This document shows positions 25,451-36,874 of a stretch of 64,000 nt of DNA, piece by piece. The position numbers were made by a program, and so were the translations under genes. How positions within the stretch are numbered: position 1 is the first letter of the stretch; each line of letters starts with the position of its first letter. Under the pieces are notes generated by a model that saw only the letters and a program-made list of their open reading frames with translations, searched no databases and was not told the DNA's origin. Origin of the DNA: Alviniconcha marisindica (taxonomy: Eukaryota; Mollusca; Gastropoda; Provannidae); the NCBI GenBank assembly GCA_018857735.1, contig JABMCL010000660.1:601001-665000 (forward strand). The letters run 5' to 3'.

Positions 25451-26279
25451 TAATGTACATCGAGATGGAGAACGGTATCCGGAACTTAACGAAAGCTAAC
25501 ACATTGCTACTGCATTGCTAATAATGAAGCAAGAAGACTAGATAAAACCCACTAACGTCGCATCCTCAACTGAAAAGATGCCAGCTTAGAACAGCATGCT
25601 GACTTATATTCCACGAAAATGGAACCCCACACCTCTTTGGACAACGTGAAGCGTACAGGACAACCACAGTCAGTGAAAACAATGCTGAGCTACTGAAGGC
25701 TAAAACGAAAAGGTCAGAAACAGACATCAGAACAAAACAGCAACGAGCATGAGCTCAGTGGGCAAAAACTCGGAATGCTGGAATTTCTAGCTCAGTGGTT
25801 TTGCCGTGTCTGGAACTGCAATGTCCCCGCCCCTCTAGAAGACCGTGAAACACTGCAATCTGCATTGACCTATGCCGTCGTCCGCTTTGGTGCCGTTCTC
25901 GTCAGACCTGATCCGACAATAAGCAGCTGCAGAGTGGCACAACTCAAGGCCGCTATTCTGTTAGATCTGTCAGTAATCCCAAGATGGATGAGTTGCATCC
26001 ACACTACCACAGCCTGCCGCTCCACCTCCCCGGCCCCGCACCTCCCCACCCACTCCCATATACACAGACAGACAGACAAACGCAAACACACACACACACA
26101 CACAAACACGCACGCACGCCCACACACACACACACTACAGGTGCATAAACGTGCACTCAAATTGTAAACGCGCACACGCACACACACACACACACACACA
26201 CTCACTCACTCTCGCATAATCGTGCACTCAATCTTGCACACACAGACACACACACAGCCACACACACACACAGACAGAC

Positions 26280-26314
<35 letters not shown>

Positions 26315-26871
26315 CACACACACACACAAGCTCCGACAGCCCCTAAAAACGATAGGCTACCGCTATTTGATAAAGCCGTGAGCGGCCATCACAATACATC
26401 AATAGGGCAAAGAGCGGGCCATGGGGCGGCTCGCGGTGAGAGAAAGCACTGCACAGAACCGCCGTGACGTGCACAGCCCGCTGCCTGTCGGTCCTCACTG
26501 ACGTAACCATGACGAAGGTGAAGCATTATGTTCTCATATACAGACATATAACCCTGGGAATGCGGCCTCGGCCAGGCTTCCCGCAACGAATCACTCAATG
26601 AGAACAAAAAAGAAACTAAAGTCATTTATGGATAACATCATCACCATCTGGATAAAATCAGAAGTCGCACAACTGGCATCCTTTCGCCGCATCCTTCTAA
26701 TACGAGACACACCGAGATGAAAGAGTATTTATACCCTGATGTCGTTGCAGCGTTCCCCAGCGGAGCACTCTGAAGGTCACCCGGCAATATGCACAGTTTG
26801 TACACTGTACTGGCATTCCATAGGGTGAGGGGACTGCGTGCAATATACCCTTAAAAAAATCTGCGCCGAGG

Positions 26872-27035
26872 CATAGTTCAGGAGCTGTGTGAGAGTCGAG
26901 GTGGCCGTCCTGGGCTGTCCGTCCTAACGAGCCTTCTGGTTTCCGTGGACGTAAAGCTATATTGAACCATGCTTCGGCACTAGTCTCAGCTTGTCCCTAA
27001 TATGTCAACTGACATCTGAGGACATTAAGCAACAC
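26872..27035 (-). mobile_element. SINE-like repeat family B, inverted copy
   Basis: The reverse complement of 35,617-35,772: about 80 bp at one end differ by one base, with a 9-nt indel and a few changes in the rest. The high identity suggests recent insertion of both or gene conversion. Confidence 0.85.
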
Positions 27036-27525
27036 TACCTACCTGCCTACCTGCGCCGAGACTCCGCGTCTAGATCGAGTCGCGCCGTTCACAGGGCAGA
27101 CAGGGCTTGCGCCGCTCGGCAGTGCGAAGAGTCAAGCTTCCCGATTTCTAAACACTAACTTACAAACCACACGGGCGACGTGATCACAGGAATCGGCACG
27201 CAGCGCAAACAAAGGCTGTCAGCAAGATAAACAATCAGCCTGCTGAGACAAGAGTCCTCCAGATCCCAAACTGCCGGCATCATCTCCGCTCCAAAACCTG
27301 CCTCACAGTATCAGAGCAGGCTGACAGATGGCCAGCACTCCATTTTCATAAGCCCGCGTTCAGCCCCTGTTTTAGCCCATCATTTGTTTTTTCCCTTCAC
27401 AGGCAGCGTGGCGGATTCCCTGTCGGACAAGATGATCCTACAGGAGTGAGAAGGGGGCGCTGCGCGAGATTGTCTTGGATAAAGAGGACGAAACACACAC
27501 AAAAAAAGGAACACTGGAAATTCTC

Positions 27526-27602
<77 letters not shown>

Positions 27603-28793
27603 AACTAAACTAAACTCCACAGAGGCTATTCGGGACGCAGAGCCAGCATTAAATGAAGACGCTCGGAACTGTCAAAACAAACAGAACGCAAGCGGCATAC
27701 TGAATCTGCTATCAGGAAAAACCTATCAGGAACGGCCGTCAGAAAAAGGCTGGCAGAAGGAGCATCTCACCACCAAGAGAAACAGACTAATCAGAAGGCA
27801 AACAACTCAGTAGATAGCCTTTGTGAAGGGAAGCTTGTCGCGGGAGAACAGGCAAGCCTGGAGGGTGATAAGTCAGGTTCAGTCTTCCTCATGCACCATC
27901 CGCACGATTGTTTGTCCAGAGCTGGGGGGAAAGGCAGGAGCTGCCAAGTCCACCACAGAACATGTGCTTTAACACGTACATCTCACAGCATGCCTACCAC
28001 TGCAGTGATCGTGATGCTGTGGTGTTGTGTTAAACAAAAGCAGGAAACCTCGCCGACACTCCGTCCCCTCTTGACATCACATCAGTGACGAAAGGTGTCC
28101 AGCACACGATGACCGCCTCCCCATTTCAGTAATTGAGTCCGTGCCAGCACAGTGCTGTTTCCGGTGACAACTCGACGTGAACGACCAGTCTAACTACAAA
28201 GCGTATTGATTTCTCCGCCTTTTCCCGTTGTGAATGACCACCATGCTCCAGGTCGCCATGAATGACGTAGTATAGAATTGCACTGATCGGCGTGCTCGTG
28301 GCCCTACTATCTCTGGCTCTGTCTGGAATGCGGTGTTTACTATACACGCCCGTGCCCTGTTCCGTCAGCTGTTGACACTCTGTTTTGTTTCCCCATCGTG
28401 TGTCAACCGATAGAACTCCTCCCTGTTTTATGCCACGCCGCACTATCTGGCTGCTTCCCCTCTTCCGGCCTTAAACTCGGCTCCCGAGTTTCACGTGCTG
28501 GTGGCTTCAGGCGCTCGTTCTGTCTGCCACCTCTTCTTCTGGCCTCTTCTCCTCTAACGTTTTTAACGTGTAGTTTTAAATTCTGTTCTTGTCGCACACT
28601 TCGAGAAGATAACTGCCCATTAGCGTTTGGACCATGTGTCTCCTTAGTTACTTATCTCCTTGACTTATCTTGGATCTTTAGGGATGTTGCACCCCCCCCC
28701 ACCCCCCACCCCCAAACCTCCAGATGCAAGTGCATCGTCAACGATTTGCACATTCTGCAGACGGTTCCGGTGCACCGACACACTGTAGGACTG

Positions 28794-29041
28794 GTCTGAA
28801 AGTCGCGTTGTGCAAAGGCACGCGAAGTACAGCCGTAAATCCACCGGGGGATGGAGTAGAGAAGGGGGAAAAAAAACACAAAAAACTATCACCCTACATT
28901 GCGGGTTTGAGGGGATATGGGTCTGAAAGTCGCGTTGTGCAAAGGCACGCAAAGTACAGCCGTAAATCCACTGGGGGGTGGAGTAGAGAGGGGAAAAACC
29001 ACAAAAAACTATCACCCTACATTGCGGGTTTGGGGGGATAT
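28794..29041. repeat. ~125-bp tandem duplication
   Basis: GTCTGAAAGTCGCGTTGTGC begins both copies (28,794 and 28,921); each ends with CTACATTGCGGGTTT and a GGGGATATG run. They differ by small indels and a few bases. Confidence 0.93.
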
Positions 29042-31807
29042 GATGCTGAATTTACAACAAGCATATTCAAAACAAGACTGTGTCCAAGACATACAATGTC
29101 CCTCTGAAGCTGCCTTCTCCTTTCTCTCGCTTCTCCAACCGAAACCGCGTTTTCGGCCCTCTACTACATCCGACCTCATCTCCGCTCCCTTCTCCATTCT
29201 TTCTTCTCACAGAGTGTCTTCCTCGCTTTTTTGGGGTTGCATTCCATCTTCATCTGCCTGCTTCCTGTACAGCACTCAGGCAAATTAAAATCGTTACGAT
29301 GCGGATCATCTTTGGTGGAGAGGTGATGCAAACACTTCCCAGTCACTTCTTGCTGGCTGGAGAAATCCATCGGATATCCCTTTGAGCTTCCCCGGGCGCC
29401 TCGGCGGAAACCCTTCCAGACTGAAGAGGGGCCCCCGAGATGCGCCTTGCTGGAGTCCAAGACGAGATCAAAGGCGAAGACGTGGCTCCCCAAATATCCA
29501 CCCACAACTAGGGGGCGGAGGGGTAGGGTGGAGTGGGGTGGGGTGGAGTGGGGTGTCGCCCACAGACAAGCACTGTCCCCATCAATTAAAGCCCCTTCTT
29601 CGCGGGACTTTGTGTGCGATTGTCATCAAGTCGAGTGAAGAGGCACTCCATTCCGTTTAAATGGATTGCACTCAAAGCTGCCAGCACTAAGCTGTGCGAT
29701 TCTGAATCTAAGTAATACAGCAACCTAACTGCACTCAAATCGTCTATGAATTCGTACAGAAAGGTCAAATACTTTGAAGCGAATCGGTGCGACGGAACGA
29801 AATCGGATTGAGCTGAGAGGACCACTGACTCACAAACCTGGACTCCCTAGCAAAACGAGCACGACTGACTTTCCACGGCGTTTGTTTTCTGTGATTGTGG
29901 CTCTAACACGTGTTTTGACAAATGCCCTTCGACAATTTTATCTCTCAGGCTGGTGTTTATTTTCCTCACCGCAGATACTTTCTGCCTAGCTTTGAAACTG
30001 CAGCCGCCCTCTCAGGTGCCGCATTCTTCCCTCGATACATTCATTCATCCTCCGTTTCTTAGACTTATTCGCCCTCGGCCCTTTCCGCTGCGTAAGAAGC
30101 CGCTCTGCGAACCTCTCACCGATCCTTGCTGCCGGCGGCGAGCTGTTTGGTCAGACAACAGTTTCAGTGGCAGGAAAAGCAGCAGAAGGGAGACGGAGAC
30201 AATACAAGGGGCAGGAAAACAGCTAGGAGAGCAAAGCCAAGTCTGATCTACACATCAGAAGAATGAACTGGGAATATGGAGAGGGAGGGGGTGGGGGACC
30301 TGACAGAAGCAGGACACTATGTGAGAAGAAGGGGAGGGTGGTTGGGGGGGGGGGGGGGGGGGACTTCACATAGTAGCTTCAAAAACTTAGACCGCGGCTT
30401 CACACAATATCTTCAAAAACTTGGACAGCGACAGAAAGAAAGAAAGAATAATAATACACCGAATGAGTTCGTTCGTTGTTTTTGACGGCAGGGCCACAGA
30501 AAGAGGTCGCGAGAGTCCTCGACTTGAACCAAACAGTTGCCGAAGCAGACACTACCGAAGGTCTCCACGACACCATCCATCAAGTCGCTGTCTGAAATTG
30601 AACCAGCCCTGGACGTACCGCATGGTTCAACGTGGCCGCCACGACCAAACCCGACAACCGGAAAAGCAATATTGGGGTGGAGAGACGCAGACCAATAAGC
30701 CCAGCTTCCCAAGCGATTCTTCATTCCCTTCGCATTCCCTTCCTTCAGCCCGTGGCCCAGCGTACATTGTGTCCCTGCTGACAGCAAGCAGCTGTTGTCT
30801 TTTTACGACTGCACAGCGCTGAACAGAGGTGAGCTATTGGACACAGTCCGTGACTGTACATCATCTAACCACTTCTTCCTCCTGTCATGTGCGGACACAA
30901 CGCTGTGATGGTGGTGGAAGTCAGGGCTGGTGCAGGAGTGGGAGGGTATGGGAGGGAAAGGAGATGGGGAGGGAGCTTTGAAGGTCTGGAAAGATCATTT
31001 AGATGTTTTGTACAGAGGAAAGATGAAGAACACCCTTGTTACACCAAACCCGCTGAAATGACGCCAGTGGAGTCAATAGACCGATTCGGCAGAATGACAG
31101 AGTGTAATTTAAACCCAGACAGGCGAACAGAACGACAGACAGACAGACACAGACAGGGAGGCCGACGTACAGGCACTGAGGCAGAGCGAAACAGCTACAC
31201 CCAGCTGCATAGATGAAAAAGGTCAGAAAAAAAAGGTGCAGTGCTCGTCAGTCATGCTATACTGTATAGGATGAACCTTCTTCGTTGTCCCAAAAGAAAG
31301 AGAAATTAAAGATGAAATTAATTTGAGCTGTTACCGTTCTGTCACCTGTCGTGTAGGTTATATCTGGGCAGAAGAGCCAACAGTTACCCACTGTTAGCTC
31401 GTTTTTGAATTTTAACGTCCCGTTAACCGCATAGGGTCACCTCAGGACGACTAACACATTCACAACAATTATTATTCTTTCAGGCACACCAGTTCAAAAC
31501 AAAAGCCGCTAAATCACAAGTCAAACGCTGGATCACAGTTCTGGACACAATACAGTCAACAGCAACCGCATTCAGGTCAAAAAAAGTCCCCCCAAAAGCA
31601 CATCTCATTATTTACATTTCACTTCATTTGACTGAACCGACAGAAGTATGCCCTTGTGTACGAAGGAACCCCCCAACAATACCAATGCACTGCGTGGATT
31701 CAGCGCCGAGAGGCGGTAAAACAAAGGGAAAGGCAAGAAAGCGTGGAGACGTGAAGAGACTAGGTGCAGCTGGCTGCAGTGACTAAACAGTCTTTGCATT
31801 TACTGAC

Positions 31808-31954
31808 CTGATAGCTGGCGGCCAGCTTGCTCCTCCAGCCCGCGGACAGCTCCTCGATGGTCAGGCACAGGTTGTGGCCGCCGTCCTGGAATGGAATTTG
31901 TTTGGGTTTGTCCACCAGCCTGCCGCCAAGCCGCTGCTCCACCTGTACCACACC
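31808..31954 (-). CDS. UNC5: UNC5 UPA-domain exon
   Basis: A 147-nt, phase 0-0 exon (acceptor ggtgtgtttCAG, donor GTCAGT) of 49 codons. It encodes GVVQVEQRLGGRLVDKPKQ, then an F-x-D-x-x-H-N-L-x-L segment and WRSKLAASYQ. This matches the UPA pattern of UNC5 ('VxxxExxLGGxLVxxPKxxxF', 'HNLxLxIxx', 'WRSKLxAxYQ'). Vertebrate UNC5 was once said to bind DCC through this region. The acceptor is the exon-proximal member of a 60-bp tandem array (31,955-32,245) in which the GTGTTTCAG/GG junction is repeated, so splice-site choice here may be noisy. Confidence 0.95.
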
Positions 31955-32245
31955 CTGAAACACACCACCCACAGCTTAGCCAAGGCTTCAGTCTGTTTGT
32001 TTCTCCACAATGCCCTGAAACACACCGCCCACAGCTTAGCCAAGGCTTCAGTCTGTTTGTTTCTCCACAATGCCCTGAAACACACCACCCACAGCTTAGC
32101 CAAGGCTTCAGTCTGTTTCTCCACCAAGCCTGAAACACACCTCCCACAGCTTAGCCAAGGCTCCAGTCTTCTCCGCCAAACTTGAAACACACAACCCGAC
32201 AGTTCAGCAAGGGGTTTTCTCCACCAAACTTGAAACATACAGCGG
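31955..32245 (-). repeat. ~60-bp tandem array repeating a UNC5 3' splice site
   Basis: CTGAAACACACC recurs at 31,955, 32,015, 32,075 and 32,130, with TTGAAACA variants near 32,182 and 32,230. In the transcript each reads GTGTTTCAG/GG, the same as the acceptor of the exon ending at 31,954. The first three units are near-identical; the distal ones decay. Confidence 0.93.
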
Positions 32246-34069
32246 ACATACAGGGGGCAGCTGGGCCTCGTGCAATACAGTCTGTTTGGGTTGGTCTACT
32301 GACAAGTTTGCAACGTCCCCCTTTCTTCCCTCTCTGTCCTCCCTCGACCACGTCCCGAAACACCCTTGTAGTGCAATGTAATGTAATGCAAACAAATTTA
32401 TGAAGGGCCCACATCTAACGTGAGCCCTTAGCCGGAGCATAAAACTAAACTGGGTCAACAAAAGTGTGCAGACTTAACAGGACAATGGAACCCTACTAAC
32501 TAAATAAAAAATATATTAAAAAACAAACAAAACAAAAACAGACACTATAACACATCATCCAACGTCTTTCTCATCACTTCCACCCTTGTCTTGTCTCTCT
32601 CACTAACAAGGGGTTGGCACCGAGTGGCACTCACGATCAAAGAGTCCCATCGCAATGGATAATATCTGATTAATGAATCTGACTGATCTTTTACAATGAC
32701 ATTCATACTGCAAAACACAAACAAGCAGGAAGTGGAATTACACCGACGGCTAAAGGGAAGAAAGGCTGCAACTCCTCTCACTATCCAATTTGAAAGGGCA
32801 AAGAGGAGCTCTGATTTAAATGTGCTAACTCGTCTTCCTCGGGGTCATCCAAGCAGAAAGATCCAGGCCGTTACAGACAGTGGATCAAACAATTGGAAAG
32901 AAAAGAAGAAAGAAAAGAAAGAAAATCCGCCCCACTCCCCCCCTCCCCAACAAAACAACAACAAACAAACAAACAAAAACAAAACAACGTCACAGACACA
33001 CAAAGAAAATGTCACAGAATTGATTCCTCAGCAGCAGATTGCAGCAGTTAATCGGGTCGGCCAGCGTGGCCTTATTTACTGCCGACTGGCCAACATCGCC
33101 CAGCGGGCTCGGGGCCAACAAATTGATCAACAAATGACAACAAAGCCTTCAGGAACAAGGAGGCAGCAGCGGCAGCAGCAGCGCCTTAAACTGAGGGCCA
33201 CTCCTGACGCTGCGACGTCACCGCCAAAACTCATTTCCCTATCTCCTCCACAGCCCCTTCTTTCAATAAGCCCGCCACAATATTTCTTCCTCCTCCGCGA
33301 TATTTCTCTCTCCACCCCCCCACCCCCCCAAATCCCCACCCGCCTCCCCATCCTGTCCGGGCAGCAGACAATCTGCAGAGAGGACGGGTGATCGGAATCA
33401 ACTTCGGCGTGAGAGAGAAGAACCCGCGTTGTTTCAAGAGTGAAATTTGATGGGGAGCGGAAAGTCGGGGCCAAATCAAACGGAGCTTAGCTCGGTTAAA
33501 CCTGAACGGCTGGCTCGGTTGCGATTCGCGGCCCGACTGGGCCAAATCCACTTCATAAAGCCACCTTTGATGACTTGAGCAGTCGAGACCTATTCGATCA
33601 GAATTCATTTCCATGCCATTAGGTGTTGGGTGAAACGGCAACTAGTGTTGGAGCAGATAATCGAACGCAGATCGCGAAAACAGCCTACACCCCAATGGAA
33701 GACGTTTGAAAAGGTGGAAGTGGTGTTTCTGACCCTTAGTACCTATGGTGAAAGAATAAAAAACAAACGAATATATTCATTAGAGGATCAAATGAATGAC
33801 ATCGCTCTTTCGAATGAACTGCTCGAATAATCGGCGAAATTCACGAATTAAGCAAAACTTTGCGCTTGCTTAGTACATGTACTAGTAAATGGGAAAACAA
33901 CAGTTAAAAGTAGATTACTTCAGACTTGAGTTCAGAGTGATTCTCAGGCAACGAAGAGGAGGACTGAGGAATGAGAAGAGGACTGAGAAAGAGGAGGAAG
34001 ACTAAGAAGACGGCGGAGGACGATGAGGAAGGAAAGAAGAGACGGCTGAAGTGAGAACTTCTCAAACAG

Positions 34070-34620
34070 ACCTAAGAGGAGGGAGGAGGAAGAGCAGGAG
34101 GAAGAAAGGAAGGAAGGAAGGTAGGTAGGAAGGAAAGACGGAAGGAGGAGTAACGGAGATAGGGCCTTGAGGGGGGAGATAAGACTTAGACCTAAGAGGA
34201 GGAAGGAAGGAAGGCGGGGGTAACAGAGGTGGGGTCTTGATGGGGTGGGGGGGGGGGGGGGAAGAGTTAAGAATTAGACCTAAGAGAAGGAAGGAAGGAG
34301 GTATAACAGAGGTGGGGCCTTGGGGGAATAGTTCAGAATTGGACCTAAGAGGAGGAAAGAAGGAAAGAAGCAAAGAAGGAAGGAAGGACGGAAGGAGGGG
34401 TAACAGAAGTGAGGCCTTGAGGGGGGGGGGGGGGGGAGTTCACAATTAGACCTAAGAGGAAGGAAGGAAGGAAGGAAGGAAGGAGGGGTAACAGAGGTGG
34501 GACACTAAGAGGGGAGGAGTTCAGAAGTAGATCTAAGAGGACGAGCAGGAGGAAAGAAAGAAGTAAGGAGAAACAGAGAAGTGGCCTCGAGAGGAGAGCT
34601 CAAGCACAGGCCTAAAAGAA
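34070..34620 (-). repeat. Purine-rich array with CCTAAGAGGAGG units next to a UNC5 donor
   Basis: (A/G)CCTAAGAGGAGG starts near 34,071, 34,191, 34,279, 34,344, 34,451, 34,531 and 34,611, spacing 65-120 bp, with GGAAGGAAGG, GTAACAGAGGTGGG and poly-G between. In the transcript each unit gives a C/U-rich tract then CTTAG/GTCT. Confidence 0.88.
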
Positions 34621-34675
34621 TGGAGGAGAGGAGGAGGCGAAGGAAGACTACAGCACAAGAAGACAAACTGCTCAC

Positions 34676-34912
34676 ATCCAGCGCGTCCTGTGTGTCCTCC
34701 ACCACGTAGACACGGATGCTGTAGTCCATGGAGGGCGGCAGGGCGGGAGCGAAGGCCGCCAGTCTGTAGATTTTCACCGCCTTCCCACCGGGCACCGACT
34801 CTCCTATCAAGGCGTAGCGGTTCAGGTACTCTGTCATGATGTGGCAGTGGTTCGGGTCCAGCTGCGTGTACACCTGCGAGTTGATCGTCTCGTGGCCTAA
34901 CACCACCAACCG
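34676..34912 (-). CDS. UNC5: UNC5 ZU5/UPA junction exon
   Basis: A 237-nt, phase 0-0 exon (acceptor tttttcttgtcgCAG, donor GTGAGC) of 79 codons. It runs from RLVVLGHETIN through YTQLDPNHCHIMTEYLNRYA and LIGES to a UPA-type segment with SIRVYVVEDTQDALD. The 'LxxxxCHIxTExLxxYALxGES' arrangement and the 'EDTxDAL' ending are standard UNC5 features; the Cys-His pair sits in the ZU5-UPA junction. Downstream of the donor, a purine-rich array (34,070-34,620) repeats a unit that reads TTAG/GTC in the transcript. Confidence 0.94.
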
Positions 34913-35056
34913 CTGCGACAAGAAAAACATGATCCCATAAATTGTTCAAACCCAAAGAGATGCAGGATTACAACGTTATTATATATTTACCTTGTTCGTA
35001 AGTCACCACTGTCCTCTTCCATTTCACACGCGCACACACACACACACACACACACA

Positions 35057-35088
<32 letters not shown>

Positions 35089-35224
35089 CACCCACACACC
35101 CACGGGCGCACATAAATTATGTAACGGGGAGGAAGGGAAGGGGTGGGAGGAGAGGAGGGCAACAACAAAAACTTGCATTGCAATCAGTACTGCAATGGTG
35201 CCGAGTTCTCCAGACGATTCCTAC
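34913..35224 (-). other. UNC5: UNC5 intron (312 bp)
   Basis: A short intron holding a (CA)n-(CGCA)n block at 35,031-35,092. Confidence 0.9.
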
Positions 35225-35391
35225 CTTCCACTGAGGCGGCTCGTCGAGAGGCGAATCACTGCGGTAGAGGGAGAGCACCCAGCTGCCCTGCCTCATGCTG
35301 GCACAGTGCTGGAAGGACAGGATGACGGGCTTCATCAGCACGATGCCGGGCGGTCCCACCAGCACCACGGGACTCAGGATGGTCTGGTGTT
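35225..35391 (-). CDS. UNC5: UNC5 ZU5-domain exon, C-terminal half
   Basis: A 167-nt exon, entering in phase 1 and leaving in phase 0 (acceptor gacgtgCAG, donor GTAGGA). It encodes 56 residues including the conserved LSPVVLVGPPGIVLMKPVIL pattern, then SFQHCASM, a WVLSLYRSD segment and a terminal EPPQWK. The LSPVV.xGP.G.xL.xPVIL signature is strongly diagnostic for the ZU5 fold of UNC5. It lies between a near-identical inverted pair of SINE-like elements (35,617-35,772 and 26,872-27,035), so it would be the first exon of a predicted three-exon circular RNA. Confidence 0.94.
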
Positions 35392-35616
35392 CTGCACGTC
35401 AAGCGACAACAATCATCACAGTGCCCAGCACAGCGCGTCTCAGCTGGTTAGAGACCAGGTCAGAGATCTGGGCCAAAGCGACCACGCTCACTACTTAATC
35501 AACGTTATCAAGACGGAGTCCCAATGGCTTGGGAGGCTGCACGTTAAATGTGTCATGGTTCAGTGACACGTCTGCCTAGCTCAGCCACGGTAGTTGATGA
35601 TGATGATGATGATGAA

Positions 35617-35772
35617 GTGATGCTTAATGTCCTCAGATGTCAGTTGACATATTAGGGACAAGCTGTGACCAATGCCGAAGCATATAGCTTTACGTCCACG
35701 GAAACCAGAAGGCTCGTTAGGACGGACAGCCCAGGACGGCCACTTCGACTCTCACACAGCTCCTGAACTATG
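35617..35772 (+). mobile_element. SINE-like repeat family B, forward copy
   Basis: Body with GTTGACATATTAGGGACAAG, TTTACGTCCACGGAAACCAG and CACACAGCTCCTGAACT, preceded by (GAT)n. It pairs almost perfectly with the inverted copy at 26,872-27,035. Shorter relatives lie at 38,298-38,402 and 50,825-50,880. Confidence 0.85.
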
Positions 35773-35920
35773 AGTCACGGTAGTCCAGTGGCACCAGTTT
35801 TAATGCCAAGAAAACCACAGGACTATCTCGCCAATGTCACAAATCTGGGAAAATCTATGAATACTGCGTTTGAAACACATTCACATACATAAACAGGTCA
35901 ATGGACTTGGTATGGTGAGG

Positions 35921-35946
35921 TAAAAGCGGTTCTAAAACCGCTTTTA
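35921..35946. repeat. Short perfect hairpin
   Basis: Arms TAAAAGCGGTT and AACCGCTTTTA, 11 bp each, with a 4-nt loop. Confidence 0.8.
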
Positions 35947-36186
35947 ACACCAAGAAAGCCGAGGGACTGTCCCACCAGCCCCACAAATGTGAGACTGAAA
36001 ACTAAAGATTGGCAAGGTCGAGACACATTCAAATACACAAAACGGTCCAAGCTCGAGACACATTCAAATACACAAAAAGGTCCATGTCACTTTCCAAGTT
36101 TTTAAAAAGAAGACCGTCAGGGCAGAACAACCATAGAGATAATGACACCTCTTTTAAGAATTATTATCCATGCCACATTAACTCTC

Positions 36187-36505
36187 CCTAGCCCTCGAAG
36201 GGAAGTCGGGAATGTCTGACGTCACGCTCCTGCCTGGAAACTCAGGGTTGTCATTTGATTCCCCATTTCTATATTCTCTCTTGTTTTTCTACCTAATCCT
36301 GTTGCTTTTTCTGTCTTGTTCTCTTCCTGCTGCTGGTTCATTCTCCTGATTTTTGTTTTTGCAGAAAATTCTCAAGTATTTTTATTAGAAGATAGACCTC
36401 TTTTCTTTGTCTTTTATCTGGTCTTGTTGAGCAGCCAGGAGATGATGGTAGGCTGTATGTGCAGAAAGCTGCAATATGGCACTGGTAGTTGCATTATATA
36501 TTTAC
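36187..36505 (+). repeat. Dispersed repeat family A, copy 2
   Basis: The second copy of the element at 625-975, inside the UNC5 intron between the exons at 36.8 and 35.3 kb. The order of shared blocks is kept, with moderate divergence, indicating an old interspersed repeat rather than a local duplication. Confidence 0.7.
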
Positions 36506-36529
36506 CTAACGAGGAAGGGGGCAGTGCGG

Positions 36530-36765
36530 GAGGCGGAGCAGTGGGGGAGGGGGGGAGGGAGTGAGTGAGGGAGGCAGTGAGGGGGGGCGGACAGTGAGGG
36601 AAGCAGGCAATGAGGGAGGGAGGCAGTAGGGGAGGGATGCAGTGAAGGAAGAAGGCAGTGAAGGAAGGAGGCAGTGAAGGAAGGAGGCAGTGACGGAGGG
36701 GGGAGGGGGAGGGGGGGGGCAGTAAGGAAGGCGGGGCAGTAAGGGACGGAGGCAGTGCCATACCA
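36530..36765. repeat. GGAGGCAGTGA-type purine array next to UNC5 donor
   Basis: Irregular units GGA(G)GGAGGCAGTGAAGGAA, at least ten, ending within about 10 nt of the 36,773 donor. C/U-rich in the transcript. Confidence 0.85.
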
Positions 36766-36772
36766 CTCGTAC

Positions 36773-36874
36773 CTGACAGTCGCGGTCTGTCTTTGTCGTC
36801 CCGACACACCGCCATGTAGATCTCCTCCATGTGTCCACGTTTGATGGCGCCCTCGGGTACAGTCAGCATCACAC
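36773..36874 (-). CDS. UNC5: UNC5 ZU5-domain exon
   Basis: A 102-nt phase 1-1 exon (acceptor acggtgttgCAG, donor GTACGA). It encodes VMLTVPEGAIKRG followed by HMEEIYMAVCRDDKDRPRLS, the conserved ZU5 core pattern (hydrophobic-x-x-P-E/G-A-I-x-x-G). It continues directly from LVLPES in the preceding exon. A DDKD sequence fits the DxxD caspase pattern, but vertebrate UNC5 cleavage sites lie in the linker before ZU5, so this is not evidence of a functional site. The intron just downstream of the donor (36,530-36,760) is a G/A-rich repeat with GGCAG-type units, C/T-rich in the transcript. Confidence 0.92.

Larger units (their letters stand above)
25311..31807 (-). other. UNC5: UNC5 intron (6.5 kb)
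   Basis: Contains CA/ACAG microsatellites (26,042-26,330), an inverted SINE-like element (26,872-27,035), GA (27,527-27,599), a 127-bp-offset duplication (28,794-29,041) and a poly-G run (about 30,343-30,361). No gene is recognised. Confidence 0.85.
31955..34675 (-). other. UNC5: UNC5 intron (2.7 kb)
   Basis: Bounded by the 60-bp acceptor array on one side and the purine-rich array on the other. The middle (32.3-34.0 kb) has no recognisable feature. Confidence 0.85.

Noticed and set aside
31874..32238. Open frames across the 60-bp array (e.g. repeated CFRALWRNKQTEALAKLW)
   Set aside because: Caused by a repeat length divisible by three; the true exon ends at the acceptor at 31,954.
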